A DNA stretch of 64,000 nt from Poriferisocius sp965200775 (GCA_965200775.1 OZ241383.1:2046001-2110000); one strand, 5' to 3'; counted from the first letter of the stretch, positions 33,797 to 41,684 are shown. The notes: generated by a model from the sequence alone, not told the origin. Program-made: numbers and translations.

Positions 33797-35100
33797 TCCT
33801 GCTCCCGGCGAGAGGCGTTTTCGCGCCAAGACCGGAAAATTCTCGACAGGGGGACCTTCCGGAACGCAATCAGCTTGCTGAGGATCCGGGCCACCATCTC
33901 GCGGACCTTGGCCCCCGGCGCCTTCAAAAGCCCGGTCACCACGCCCTTCACACGATCGGCAGCCTCACGAGCCTTGGCCCCCGGCGCCTTCAAGAACCCG
34001 GTCACCACGCCCTTCACACGGTCAGCAGCCTCACGAGCCTTGGCCCCCGGCGCCTTCAAAAACCCGGTCACCACGCCCTTCACACGATCGGCAATCTCAC
34101 GAGCCTTCTGCATCGGTGCCTGAAGAGCGCCCAGCAGCTTGCCCCCGTACTGCGCCAAGAGCTCACGACCCTTCGTCCAAGGGATCCGGATCAGGCCGAT
34201 CATCTTGCCGGCGAGCTGGACGGCCAAGGTTCTCACCCTCGACAGTGGCATTCGCTGGAGGGCGACCAACCGAATCACATGGGTCGCTGTGCGAATCTTC
34301 GAGGGGGTCCGCAACTTCTTCAACACGTCGTAATCGGCTCGGGCGATGGAATCCAGAGCGGCCAGACCGCCGCCCACGTATCCGGCCACAGTAAGCCGGG
34401 CCCATCCCGATAGTGAGGCCACCAACGGCGCGCCCTGCATCAGCAACGCCCGAGCGCTGTCGCAGTGGTGAGCCACCAACCGGCGGAGCGATTCCGATGC
34501 GGTGGGGTCGGCCAGCTCATCCTCGCTGACCCCGAACCGGGTCAGCTCCTCGGCCGGGAAGTACACGCGATCCTTCTCGCTGTAGTCATCGCCGATGTCC
34601 TGGAGATGCTCCACGATCTGCAAGCCGGTACACACTGCGTCGCTTTGGGCTATGCGCTCTTCGTTGGCCGCGCCGAACACCTCCAGCACCAGACGACCCA
34701 CCGGGTTGGCCGACAGGGAGCAATACTCGGCCAGCTCGGACTGGGTCTCGTAGCGGCTCTTGCGCTGGTCGAGCCGGTTGGCTTCGATGAGGGCGACGAA
34801 CGGCTCGTCGTCCACTTCCAGCTCGGAGAGCAGCGGGGTTAGCTGGGCCATGACCGGATGGGTGGCATCGCCGGTTCGGGCCCGGTGAAGCTCCTCCTGC
34901 ACCCAATCCAGCGCAGCCAGGCGGTCGCCTTCGTATTCGTCCCCGATGTCATCCACCAAGCGGGCGAACCCGTACACGGCCAGCAGGTGGGACCGGGGGC
35001 GCGCCGGTACCACCCTCATCACGACCGGAAAGTTCTCGCTTTCCTTCTGGGCCATGATCGAACCAATGTCAAAGCCTGCTTCTGCCTCTACCGTGGTCAT
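33793..35100 (-). CDS. hpnC: Hydroxysqualene synthase HpnC with ~155-residue repeat tail, 435 aa
   Basis: Residues 1-~275 are a squalene/phytoene synthase domain converting presqualene diphosphate to hydroxysqualene: first motif A-R-L-V-D-D-I-G-D-E (about 46-55), second L-Q-D-I-G-D-D-Y-S-E-K-D-R-V-Y-F-P (about 166-182). Ordinary HpnC stops near 280-300 residues. Here a basic tail (about 268-419) made of ~7 repeats of 22 residues follows, each starting [KR]-x-R and ending near a Pro; three central copies are almost identical. The pattern suggests proline-punctuated amphipathic helices that could bind the membrane or lipid product. First gene of the hpn operon. ATG chosen at M-T-T-V-E-A-E-A-G. 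Confidence 0.93.
   Translation of the reverse strand: MTTVEAEAGFDIGSIMAQKESENFPVVMRVVPARPRSHLLAVYGFARLVDDIGDEYEGDRLAALDWVQEELHRARTGDATHPVMAQLTPLLSELEVDDEPFVALIEANRLDQRKSRYETQSELAEYCSLSANPVGRLVLEVFGAANEERIAQSDAVCTGLQIVEHLQDIGDDYSEKDRVYFPAEELTRFGVSEDELADPTASESLRRLVAHHCDSARALLMQGAPLVASLSGWARLTVAGYVGGGLAALDSIARADYDVLKKLRTPSKIRTATHVIRLVALQRMPLSRVRTLAVQLAGKMIGLIRIPWTKGRELLAQYGGKLLGALQAPMQKAREIADRVKGVVTGFLKAPGAKAREAADRVKGVVTGFLKAPGAKAREAADRVKGVVTGLLKAPGAKVREMVARILSKLIAFRKVPLSRIFRSWRENASRREQE
33844..34299 (-). repeat. 66-bp tandem repeats encoding the HpnC tail
   Basis: Three nearly identical 66-base units begin at 33906, 33972 and 34038 (each opening CCTTGGCCCCCGGCGCCTTC on the plus strand). Diverged 60-66-base units on both sides give about seven in all. 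The period is exactly 22 codons, so the reading frame is kept. Near identity of the central three shows recent amplification. Confidence 0.9.
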
Positions 35101-35199
35101 CTCACTGCCCTCCGGATTTCGACGGTCCGAATCCCACCTCTGTTGAACGGGTGGATCGGACAATAGTTCCGACCCCAAGTTAGCCCATTGTCAACCGTT

Positions 35200-35239
35200 G
35201 CGAACAACAAAGTGACCATGAGGTCATCTGATTGTTCGC
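35200..35239. promoter_or_regulatory. 40-bp nested dyad, candidate operator of the hopanoid operon
   Basis: Two inverted repeats share one axis: an outer pair GCGAACAA / TTGTTCGC and an inner pair TGACC / GGTCA, separated by 5-base unmatched segments and a 4-base centre. It lies 100 bases upstream of hpnC, downstream of the MerR-TetR regulator gene. No T-run follows, so an operator is more likely than a terminator. Confidence 0.55.
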
Positions 35240-35265
35240 TCTGAACCGGGCGCTGTCAAGGGTTA

Positions 35266-35286
35266 CCCGGCAGAACCCTTGCCGGG
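35266..35286 (-). terminator. Hairpin just after the MerR-TetR regulator gene
   Basis: CCCGGCA and TGCCGGG form a perfect 7-bp stem with a 7-base loop, one base past the regulator's stop codon on the minus strand. It lacks a T-run; it may be a weak terminator or stabilise the 3' end. Confidence 0.4.
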
Positions 35287-35287
35287 G

Positions 35288-36049
35288 TCAGGTCTCGAAG
35301 CTTGGGCGGTCGGCGAAATGCCCCATCAAGCCCTCGGCAAAGATGTGGGCGATGGCATCCATTATCAGGGTACCGGCGAGCCGGTGGCCACGGGGATCGT
35401 CGGACAGGGCCTCACCTAGGCGTTCGGCCAGCCGCCAAAAAACCCGCTGGGCCGCGGCGGCGTGTTCCACCTGTCCCTGCACCGAGCGCTTGGCCACCTC
35501 CAGCATTATGGGCAGGCCGGGGAGCAGGCTCTCGGCCAGGCTCCTGGTGAGCTCCTCTCGGCTCAACCCCACCTTGCCCTCGACGGCGGCGGCAAAGTTC
35601 TCCGCTGTGCTGTCCACCACCGCTTCCACCGCTTGCAGGAACAGGTCCTGCTTCGACTGGAAATTACGGTAGAAGGTGCCCTTGGCCACGCCGGCCTGAG
35701 CGCAGATCTCGGCCACGCTCACCTCGGTGTATCCCCTGAGGGCGAACTCCTGGATGGCAACGTTGCGCAGCAGGGCGCCGCTGTCGGGGAGGTTGGCCAC
35801 GTCGGCCCGGGCCGGGTTCTCGGCGTTCATGATCTGGGCGATGTGGCGCAGGGGCAGGCGGTGGCGCTCTCGCAGGTCGCGGATCAGCTCCACCGCGTCG
35901 ATGTGGTGCTGGCTGTAGAGGAAGCGGTTGGCGGAAACCCGGCGGGGCGCGGGCAACAGCCCTTTTCGCCGGTAGTGGTGGATGGATGCGGCCGGCACCC
36001 CTGTGAGGGCCACCACCTCGCTAATGGTGAACTCGCCGGGAATACCCAT
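35288..36049 (-). CDS. MerR-TetR double-HTH transcriptional regulator, 253 aa
   Basis: Two DNA-binding domains in one chain. Residues 8-75 are a MerR-type winged HTH: T-I-S-E-V-V-A-L-T-G-V-P then S-I-H-H-Y-R-R-K-G-L-L-P and R-F-L-Y-S-Q-H-H-I. Residues ~92-140 are a TetR HTH: E-F-A-L-R-G-Y-T-E-V-S-V-A-E-I-C-A-Q-A-G-V-A-K-G-T-F-Y-R-N-F. A TetR-like ligand-binding helical domain follows. The ATG at 36049 fits the first domain. It sits between the ferredoxin reductase and the hopanoid operon on the same strand, so it may control either. Ligand unknown. Confidence 0.85.
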   Translation of the reverse strand: MGIPGEFTISEVVALTGVPAASIHHYRRKGLLPAPRRVSANRFLYSQHHIDAVELIRDLRERHRLPLRHIAQIMNAENPARADVANLPDSGALLRNVAIQEFALRGYTEVSVAEICAQAGVAKGTFYRNFQSKQDLFLQAVEAVVDSTAENFAAAVEGKVGLSREELTRSLAESLLPGLPIMLEVAKRSVQGQVEHAAAAQRVFWRLAERLGEALSDDPRGHRLAGTLIMDAIAHIFAEGLMGHFADRPSFET

Positions 36050-36060
36050 GCCCACCACTC

Positions 36061-37266
36061 TTACCGGCTCTGCTCGGCTACCGCCAGCGCCTCCTCGAAA
36101 CCGGTGCCCTCGGCAATGAGATTGCGGTACTGCATCACGTGGCGAGGGCGGTTGAAGCCGAGCACCCCGACCAGGCGCCCGGCCCGACCGTAGAGGGCAG
36201 CGAAACGCCGCTCCTCGGTTGAACCGGTGATGATGCGAACCTCGTCGTCCGGCCGGACCCGCCCGGCCAACTGGATTTTCCGGTCGTACTGGTCGCTCCA
36301 GAACCACGGTACCGGGGTGAAGGGGCGGGCCTCGTCGTCGTCCTCGGCCAGGCGGCGCACCGCGTGCCGGCCCTGCTCAATGGCGTTGTCCCAGTGCTCC
36401 ACCCGCATGGTCTCGCCGAACAGGCGGTTGGGCCAGCGGGCCACGTCACCGGCGGCAGCAATGCCGGGAGCGGCCAGGCAGGTCTCGTCGCACACCACGC
36501 CGTTGTCCACCTCAAGGCCAGAACCCTCCAGCCACTCGGTGTTGGGGATCACCCCGATGCCCACCACCACCACGTCGGCGTCCACCGACGTGCCGTCGCT
36601 CAGGTTTACCCGCTCCACCCGGCCCGACCCGGCAAAGCCGTCCACGCCGACACCGAGGCGCAGATCGACCCCGTGATCCCGGTGGACCTCGGCGCACACC
36701 GAGCCCATCTCGGTGCCCAGGATGCGGCCCAGCGGCACAGGGAGGGCCTCGATGACGGTCACCTCCAGGCCCCGCTGCCGGGCGGTGGCGGCCACCTCGG
36801 CACCGATGAACCCCGCGCCCACCACCACCACCCGCTGGGGGGAGGCCTCCAGGTCGGCCCGGATGGCCAGGGAATCGTCGAGGCTGCGCAGGGTGTGGAT
36901 GCCGTCGAGGCCGCCGGTGGGCAGCTCCCGGCACCGGGCCCCGGTGGCGATGAGCATGCCGTCGGCTGTTACCGCCGCGCCGTCGTCGAGGGTTACGGTT
37001 CGGCTGGCGACGTCAAGGGCAACGGCCCGGCGGCCCAGTCGCCAGTCGGCGTCCAACCCTTCGATGTCGTCCGGGTCGGACAGCGAGATGCGGTCGGGTT
37101 CCCACTCCCCGGCGAGAAGCTGTTTGGACAGGGGAGGCCGGTCGTAGGGGGGGTGTGGCTCGTCCCCGATGATGGTGATGCTGCCGTCGAACCCGTCTCG
37201 CCGCAGCGTCTCCGCGGCCCTGGTCCCCGCCAGCGACGCCCCGACGATGGCTATTGAGCGCAGCAG
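36061..37266 (-). CDS. FAD-dependent ferredoxin reductase, CTG start, 401 aa
   Basis: NAD(P)H:ferredoxin reductase of the putidaredoxin/rhodocoxin reductase type. The FAD motif S-I-A-I-V-G-A-S-L-A-G-T-R-A-A-E is at the very N-terminus, Y-D-R-P-P-L-S-K-Q-L-L follows, then the NAD motif V-V-V-V-G-A-G-F-I-G-A-E-V-A and the C-terminal FAD segment I-A-A-A-G-D-V-A-R. The first ATG/GTG/TTG in frame comes ~70 residues too late. A CTG at 37266 lies 7 bases after GAGGAG, which overlaps the end of the ferredoxin gene, so the reductase is probably started there by coupling. It would pass electrons to the adjacent ferredoxin and on to a P450. Confidence 0.9.
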   Translation of the reverse strand: MLRSIAIVGASLAGTRAAETLRRDGFDGSITIIGDEPHPPYDRPPLSKQLLAGEWEPDRISLSDPDDIEGLDADWRLGRRAVALDVASRTVTLDDGAAVTADGMLIATGARCRELPTGGLDGIHTLRSLDDSLAIRADLEASPQRVVVVGAGFIGAEVAATARQRGLEVTVIEALPVPLGRILGTEMGSVCAEVHRDHGVDLRLGVGVDGFAGSGRVERVNLSDGTSVDADVVVVGIGVIPNTEWLEGSGLEVDNGVVCDETCLAAPGIAAAGDVARWPNRLFGETMRVEHWDNAIEQGRHAVRRLAEDDDEARPFTPVPWFWSDQYDRKIQLAGRVRPDDEVRIITGSTEERRFAALYGRAGRLVGVLGFNRPRHVMQYRNLIAEGTGFEEALAVAEQSR

Positions 37267-37270
37267 GCGG

Positions 37271-37471
37271 CTACTCCTCGGCGATGGCGATGGCTTGCTT
37301 GGGGCAGCGTTGGACGGCCTCGTTCACCCGCTCGCGGGCCTCATCGCCCGGTGTCTCGTCCAGCAGGTACAAGAAGTCGTCGTCGCGTACCTCGAACACG
37401 TCAGGGGCGACCTGCATGCAGATGGCGTTGCTCTCGCACAGGTCGTAATCCACGACCACCCGGTATCCCAT
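37271..37471 (-). CDS. 3Fe-4S-type ferredoxin, 66 aa
   Basis: Small electron carrier of the kind that serves actinobacterial P450s. Cysteines are C-E-S-N-A-I-C (C-x5-C), where a 4Fe-4S ferredoxin would have C-x2-C-x2-C, and a distal C-P, leaving three ligands for a 3Fe-4S cluster. Start M-G-Y-R-V-V-V-D-Y-D-L-C is preceded by GGGAGGAG. Directly upstream of, and coupled to, the reductase gene. Confidence 0.92.
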   Translation of the reverse strand: MGYRVVVDYDLCESNAICMQVAPDVFEVRDDDFLYLLDETPGDEARERVNEAVQRCPKQAIAIAEE

Positions 37472-37595
37472 TGGCTCCTCCCATCTCCCAACGGACCCCA
37501 TGACCCTACCCAACCAGCCCCGGCTCCGTCAGCATCATGCCACCCAACAAGCCGCATTAGGTGAAATGTTTGCCCGGCGGGAAGCCGGACGGCCC

Positions 37596-37973
37596 CTACA
37601 AGCAGCGGTGCTGGGTGTACACCCGGATCTCCTGGCGAGCCGACGCCACCGCCTCCTCTAGGTCGAAGGCCCGGCGGAACAGATCGCGAAGGTCGGTTAT
37701 CTCGTCGATCTCCCGGGAAGCGTTGGCCACGGTGGTGGCCGCCTCACGGATCTCGGGGGGAGCGGCCTCTTCAAGAGCGTCCAGTTGGGCCAAGTCGTGG
37801 TCGTCGTTGGCCGGGCGCATGCCCACGCCGTTCACCGCCAGCGAGCAGAACGCCTCGATGTCTCCATTGTCCTCCGACCCGCAACCCACAGGGAGCAGGA
37901 GAAGAAGGGCCAGCCCCACCGCGACCCATGCCGGCCGGAACCCGTTGGTGCCAGCTCTCGAATCGCCTGTCAT
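37596..37973 (-). CDS. Putative lipoprotein, 125 aa
   Basis: N-terminal signal with a hydrophobic run (V-A-V-G-L-A-L-L-L-L-L) and a lipobox L-P-V-G-C, so predicted to be a membrane-anchored lipoprotein. The rest is acidic and helical with two further Cys (F-C-S-L and the terminal H-R-C-L) that could pair. Its ATG overlaps the stop of the thiolase-like gene upstream (ATGA). No known family recognised. Confidence 0.65.
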   Translation of the reverse strand: MTGDSRAGTNGFRPAWVAVGLALLLLLPVGCGSEDNGDIEAFCSLAVNGVGMRPANDDHDLAQLDALEEAAPPEIREAATTVANASREIDEITDLRDLFRRAFDLEEAVASARQEIRVYTQHRCL

Positions 37974-39136
37974 GACCCAGGCTTGTCCGCACCCACAATC
38001 CACATAGCGTAATACTGAGCGCCCCCACCGTAGGCGTGCCCGAATGCTTTGCGGGCCCCGTCCACCTGGTGGTCGCCGGCCATGCCTCTCACCTGCAGCG
38101 CCGCCTCGGCGAAACGGATCATGCCCGATGCACCGATCGGGTTGGACGACAGCACCCCTCCGGAGCAGTTCACCGGCAGATCGCCGCCGTCAAGGTGGGT
38201 GGCGCCCGACTCAACCAGCTTCCAGCCGTCGCCGATCTCGCAGAATCCCAGGCTCTCCAGCCACATGGGCTCGTACCACGAGAAGGGCACGTAGATCTCC
38301 ACCGCGTCGATCTCGGCCCGCCGGTCGGTGATGCCGGCCTGGGCGAACACGTCGTCGGCGCAGTCCCGGCTGGCCTGGGGGTTCACCTCGTCTCGTCCGG
38401 GGAAGTTGTTGGCCTCGCTGCGCATGGCCGCCCCGTGAACCCAGGCCACCGGCTTGGTGGAGGCGTCGCCAGCGGCCTCGTCACCCAGCACCAGGGCGCA
38501 GGCCCCGTCCGATGACGGGCAGGTTTCGGAGAACCGCACCGGCTCCCACAGCATGGGCGACTCCACCACCTGGTCGAAGGTGAGGTCGGGCTGTTGAAGG
38601 TGAGCGTAGGGATTGCGCAGGGCGTGTTGGCGGTCTTTGAAGGCCACCATGCAACCGATCAGCTCGGGGGCGTCGCTGCGGGCCATGTACTGGCGGATGA
38701 TGGGCGAGAAATAGCCGCCGGCACCGGCGTTGATCGAGACCGAGAACGGCTGGGGCAGCGACAGGGCCCAGGTTGCGTTGGACTCCGACTGCTTCTCGAA
38801 CCCCAGGGTCAGCACCCGGCGGTGGATGCCGGCCTGCACCAGCGAGGTGGCCACCAGCGCGGTGGATCCCCCCACCGATCCGGCGGTGTGGACTCGCAGC
38901 AGAGGCTTGCCCACCGCGCCCAGCGCTTCGGCCAGGAACAGCTCGGGCTGCATGACCCCTTCGAAGAAGTCGGGGGCCTTGCCCACCACCACGGCGTCGA
39001 TGTCTTCCCAGCCCACCTCGGCGTCCTCCAGCGCCCGGTAGGCGGCCTCCCGCACCAAACCGGGTATGGACACGTCGCCCCGGGTGGTCTGGTACTTGGT
39101 CTGACCCACCCCCAGCACCGCAGTCAGCTCGGCCAT
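37970..39136 (-). CDS. Thiolase-fold (SCP2/Ltp-type) protein, 388 aa
   Basis: Thiolase superfamily member of the lipid-transfer-protein type. It opens L-G-V-G-Q-T-K-Y. At the place of the nucleophilic Cys it has H-T-A-G-S-V-G-G-S-T, with no Cys. The C-terminal loop is N-C-S-G-G-V-L-S-S-N-P-I-G-A-S-G, keeping the P-I-G-A-S-G oxyanion turn but not G-H-P. Such Cys-less thiolases include Ltp2-like retro-aldolases working with a DUF35 partner in steroid side-chain removal, and two DUF35-like genes lie upstream. The start overlaps the neighbouring thiolase-like stop (ATGA). Confidence 0.82.
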   Translation of the reverse strand: MAELTAVLGVGQTKYQTTRGDVSIPGLVREAAYRALEDAEVGWEDIDAVVVGKAPDFFEGVMQPELFLAEALGAVGKPLLRVHTAGSVGGSTALVATSLVQAGIHRRVLTLGFEKQSESNATWALSLPQPFSVSINAGAGGYFSPIIRQYMARSDAPELIGCMVAFKDRQHALRNPYAHLQQPDLTFDQVVESPMLWEPVRFSETCPSSDGACALVLGDEAAGDASTKPVAWVHGAAMRSEANNFPGRDEVNPQASRDCADDVFAQAGITDRRAEIDAVEIYVPFSWYEPMWLESLGFCEIGDGWKLVESGATHLDGGDLPVNCSGGVLSSNPIGASGMIRFAEAALQVRGMAGDHQVDGARKAFGHAYGGGAQYYAMWIVGADKPGS

Positions 39137-40191
39137 CACTCCCCCTCCATCACACAGACCAGGTTCTGCTGGAGGAACAGGCCCGCCGCGCCATGGCCCA
39201 ACACCCGGTCGGCCTCGCCTTCGTGGATCCGGCGGGCCGCCTCGGCGATGCGCATGAGCCCGGCGGCCATCATGGTGTGACCGGCCAGGGCTCCCCCGCT
39301 GGGGTTGACCTGGGTCTCGGACCCCAACCCCAGCTCGGCCTCCAGGATGTGTTCCTGGGTGGTGAACGGGGCGGCGACCTCGGCGGCATCGAGGCGGTCT
39401 TGGTCCGCTCCCGCTTGCCGCGCCGCCTGCTGGGCGCTGGGCGCTCGGTTCAGGTCGCGCACCCCGGGTTGGTGGGGGTCGATGCGGTGGTCGATGCCGA
39501 TGATCCACGCCGGGCGTTCGCACATCTCTCGGGCCCGGTCGCCGGCGGCCAGCACCACGGCCGCGCCCCCGTCGGCCGAGGCAGCGCAGTCGCTGGGCCG
39601 CAGCGGGTTTGCCACCGGAGGCTCGGCCAGCACGCTCTCGACGGTGGCGGTGGCCGACGACCGCACCGCCAGCGGGTTGTTCACCGCATTGTTGAGGCTG
39701 CGGGCGGCGAGCTCGGCCAGTCGTTGCTCGCTGACCGTGCCCGACTCCAGCATGATCCGAGCCTGAAGGGCAGCCAGCGAGAAGGCGTCGGGCCACAACG
39801 GGCCCAGGTAGTAGGGGTCGAGTTGTGTGGACAGCACGTCGCGTAGCGATCCGGGCGACGACTTGCCGTAGCTGTACACCAGGGCGGTGTCCACCTCGCC
39901 GATCTGGAGCTTCACCCACGCTTCGTACAGGGCGAAGGCGCCGTCCATCTCCACGTGGCTCTCGGAGATCGGGGGCACCGGGCCCACCGCGTCGAGGGTG
40001 TGGACGAACGAGAACGCCTGGCCGGCCAGAAAGTCGCTGCTCCCCGAGCAGGTAAACCCGATGTCGTCCTGCGTCAGGCCCACTGTGTTTCGGGCCTGGT
40101 TGATGAGGGGCACCATCAGCTCCACCTCGGTGGTGTGCGTGAGCGCTTTCTGCTGGTTCTGGGCCACCGAGACGATGGCGACGTCGCGCAT
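39136..40191 (-). CDS. Thiolase-fold (SCP2/Ltp-type) protein, 351 aa
   Basis: Second thiolase-like subunit: starts R-D-V-A-I-V-S-V-A-Q. It contains F-T-C-S-G-S-S-D-F in its N-terminal half and the glycine loop N-P-S-G-G-A-L-A-G-H-T-M-M-A-A-G-L near the end, differing from the catalytic G-H-P-x-G-x-S-G of true thiolases. Probably forms a heteromer with the adjacent thiolase-like protein and the DUF35 proteins. Tight overlaps on both sides indicate one translational unit. The reaction is inferred, likely C-C bond cleavage of a CoA thioester. Confidence 0.8.
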   Translation of the reverse strand: MRDVAIVSVAQNQQKALTHTTEVELMVPLINQARNTVGLTQDDIGFTCSGSSDFLAGQAFSFVHTLDAVGPVPPISESHVEMDGAFALYEAWVKLQIGEVDTALVYSYGKSSPGSLRDVLSTQLDPYYLGPLWPDAFSLAALQARIMLESGTVSEQRLAELAARSLNNAVNNPLAVRSSATATVESVLAEPPVANPLRPSDCAASADGGAAVVLAAGDRAREMCERPAWIIGIDHRIDPHQPGVRDLNRAPSAQQAARQAGADQDRLDAAEVAAPFTTQEHILEAELGLGSETQVNPSGGALAGHTMMAAGLMRIAEAARRIHEGEADRVLGHGAAGLFLQQNLVCVMEGE

Positions 40192-40805
40192 CAGCCCTGC
40201 TCCCCGGTGGAGTCGCCCTGCCCGGCGGCGGCCTGCTTGGCGTGCCACGCTCCGGTGCCCGCTTCGCCCACCGGAATGTCGGGCTCTCCGGTGGGCTCCC
40301 AGCACAAGATGTTCTCGGCGGTGCGGCCGAGCTGCTCGTCGGGCTTCCACACCGCTCGCACTCGCATTCCCATGCGAACCTCGGACGTGTCGATGCCGGC
40401 CACCAGGCCGAGGAAGCCGATGTCGGCCCCGTTGAGGTGGATCCAGGCGCTCACGTAGGGAATCTCCAGGTCGTCGCGGCCGGGGATGGGCAGGCGGGTC
40501 ACGCAGAAACCGCCCACGTGCCCGGTGTCGGGAAGCTCTACGTAGTCGGGGGTGGCTGCTCCGTGGCGGGGGTCCACTCCACGGGGGGGCACGAACACCG
40601 CCCCGTCAACCGGCGACCTCTGGCCGAGGATCTTGCGGTCGGCGAAGGCGTTCAGGTACCCGGACGAGGCATCACCGGGGATGAAGTCGTACTCCAAGCG
40701 GATGGGGGTGCGCACCGACCGCACAGGCTCCACCCCTGCCAGCGCCTCGGGCAGCTGCACCTCGCCGGACAGAGCCTTGGGAGGGACGCTGGGATCGAAG
40801 CTCAT
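40191..40805 (-). CDS. DUF35-like OB-fold protein, 204 aa
   Basis: The layout is that of DUF35 proteins (N-terminal helix, zinc ribbon, OB-fold) that accompany thiolases as acyl-CoA-binding subunits: I-R-L-E-Y-D-F-I-P-G-D-A-S-S-G-Y near the start, V-F-V-P-P-R-G after the ribbon position, and A-W-I-H-L-N-G-A in the OB part. The ribbon Cys pairs are absent, so it should not bind zinc there. Start overlaps the preceding stop (ATGA). Confidence 0.75.
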   Translation of the reverse strand: MSFDPSVPPKALSGEVQLPEALAGVEPVRSVRTPIRLEYDFIPGDASSGYLNAFADRKILGQRSPVDGAVFVPPRGVDPRHGAATPDYVELPDTGHVGGFCVTRLPIPGRDDLEIPYVSAWIHLNGADIGFLGLVAGIDTSEVRMGMRVRAVWKPDEQLGRTAENILCWEPTGEPDIPVGEAGTGAWHAKQAAAGQGDSTGEQG

Positions 40806-41257
40806 CGGCCCTCCCCCGCGGGCTCCACGGGCACGAACCCCTCGAGGTCGGCGATGTGGCCCTCTCGTTCCGGCCGCCACCGGGCCACCACCCGCATTCC
40901 GGTGGAGAGTTGGCTGGGGTCGTCCACCAGCAGGCCGTGAACCATGGGGGTGTCGGCCCCGTCCAGAAGGATCATGCCCAGCCCGTGAGACTCGTCCCAA
41001 GGGGACTGGGCCCTGGGCGGGTCAACCCACGTCCAGCTCACCACCGTGCCGGCCGGTCCCACCTCCACCATCTCGGTGAGGGGCTGGGAGGTCTCGGGGT
41101 CGTACTCGGTGGGCGGGCACAGCACCGTCCCGTCGGCTCGGCGAATGCCCAGCACTATCGCTTCCCGCAACCCGGTAAGAAACGCGCCGATCACCGGCCC
41201 GGTGGTCCGGGTAAACGGGTACTCCAGCACCAGGTCGGCCCGCAATCGCTCGGCCAT
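40802..41257 (-). CDS. DUF35-like OB-fold protein, 151 aa
   Basis: Shorter paralogue in outline of the next gene: L-E-Y-P-F-T-R-T-T-G-P-V-I-G near the N-terminus, a ribbon region with a single Cys (V-L-C-P-P-T-E-Y), then the OB-like V-V-S-W-T-W-V and a closing V-V-A-R-W-R-P segment. ATG chosen at M-A-E-R-L-R-A-D. Ends overlapping the second DUF35 gene (ATGA). The pair of DUF35 proteins next to a pair of thiolase-fold proteins suggests two matched complexes or one heteromeric one. Confidence 0.72.
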   Translation of the reverse strand: MAERLRADLVLEYPFTRTTGPVIGAFLTGLREAIVLGIRRADGTVLCPPTEYDPETSQPLTEMVEVGPAGTVVSWTWVDPPRAQSPWDESHGLGMILLDGADTPMVHGLLVDDPSQLSTGMRVVARWRPEREGHIADLEGFVPVEPAGEGR

Positions 41258-41261
41258 CAGC

Positions 41262-41684
41262 TCACCGCTCCCCGCCGGCTGGATCGGGGCCGTCCGAACC
41301 CTGCGCTGTAGAGCCGCTGTCAATCACATCATCGTCGGTGGCGATGGTGCCCGAATCGGTGTCGATCACCACCACGGTGCCGTCGGCCGGCTCGTCGCCG
41401 TCGAACTCCACCCCCATCAGGCAGGGGATTTGGAAGTCCCGGCTGATGATGGCCAGGTGGCTCTCGATGTCGCCCGACCGGCACAAAATCCCGGCCAGGT
41501 CGGCCTCAATGGGTGCCAGGAACGTGGCTCCGGCGTCCTTCACCAGCGCCACCGTCTCCGACGCCACGTCCTCGCCGGCGTCGAGCACCGCGATCACGTC
41601 GTCGGGGGTGTTGAAGCGAACCAGCCGCCCCGAGCCGGTGACGCCGGAGAACACCGGGCTGCCCCGGCCCACCACGGCACCCAT
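41262..41684 (-). CDS. Stand-alone PEP-utilising (swivelling) domain protein, 140 aa
   Basis: Matches the mobile phosphohistidine domain of PEP synthase and pyruvate phosphate dikinase: the segment G-I-L-C-R-S-G-D-I-E-S-H-L-A-I-I-S-R corresponds to G-G-x-x-S-H-x-A-I, with the His that carries phosphate, followed by I-P-C-L-M-G-V. ATP-grasp and PEP-binding domains are missing, and no gene for them is nearby. The last ~25 residues are acidic and look disordered. In the same leftward unit as the thiolase/DUF35 genes. ATG at 41684 or GTG at 41687. Confidence 0.8.
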   Translation of the reverse strand: MGAVVGRGSPVFSGVTGSGRLVRFNTPDDVIAVLDAGEDVASETVALVKDAGATFLAPIEADLAGILCRSGDIESHLAIISRDFQIPCLMGVEFDGDEPADGTVVVIDTDSGTIATDDDVIDSGSTAQGSDGPDPAGGER

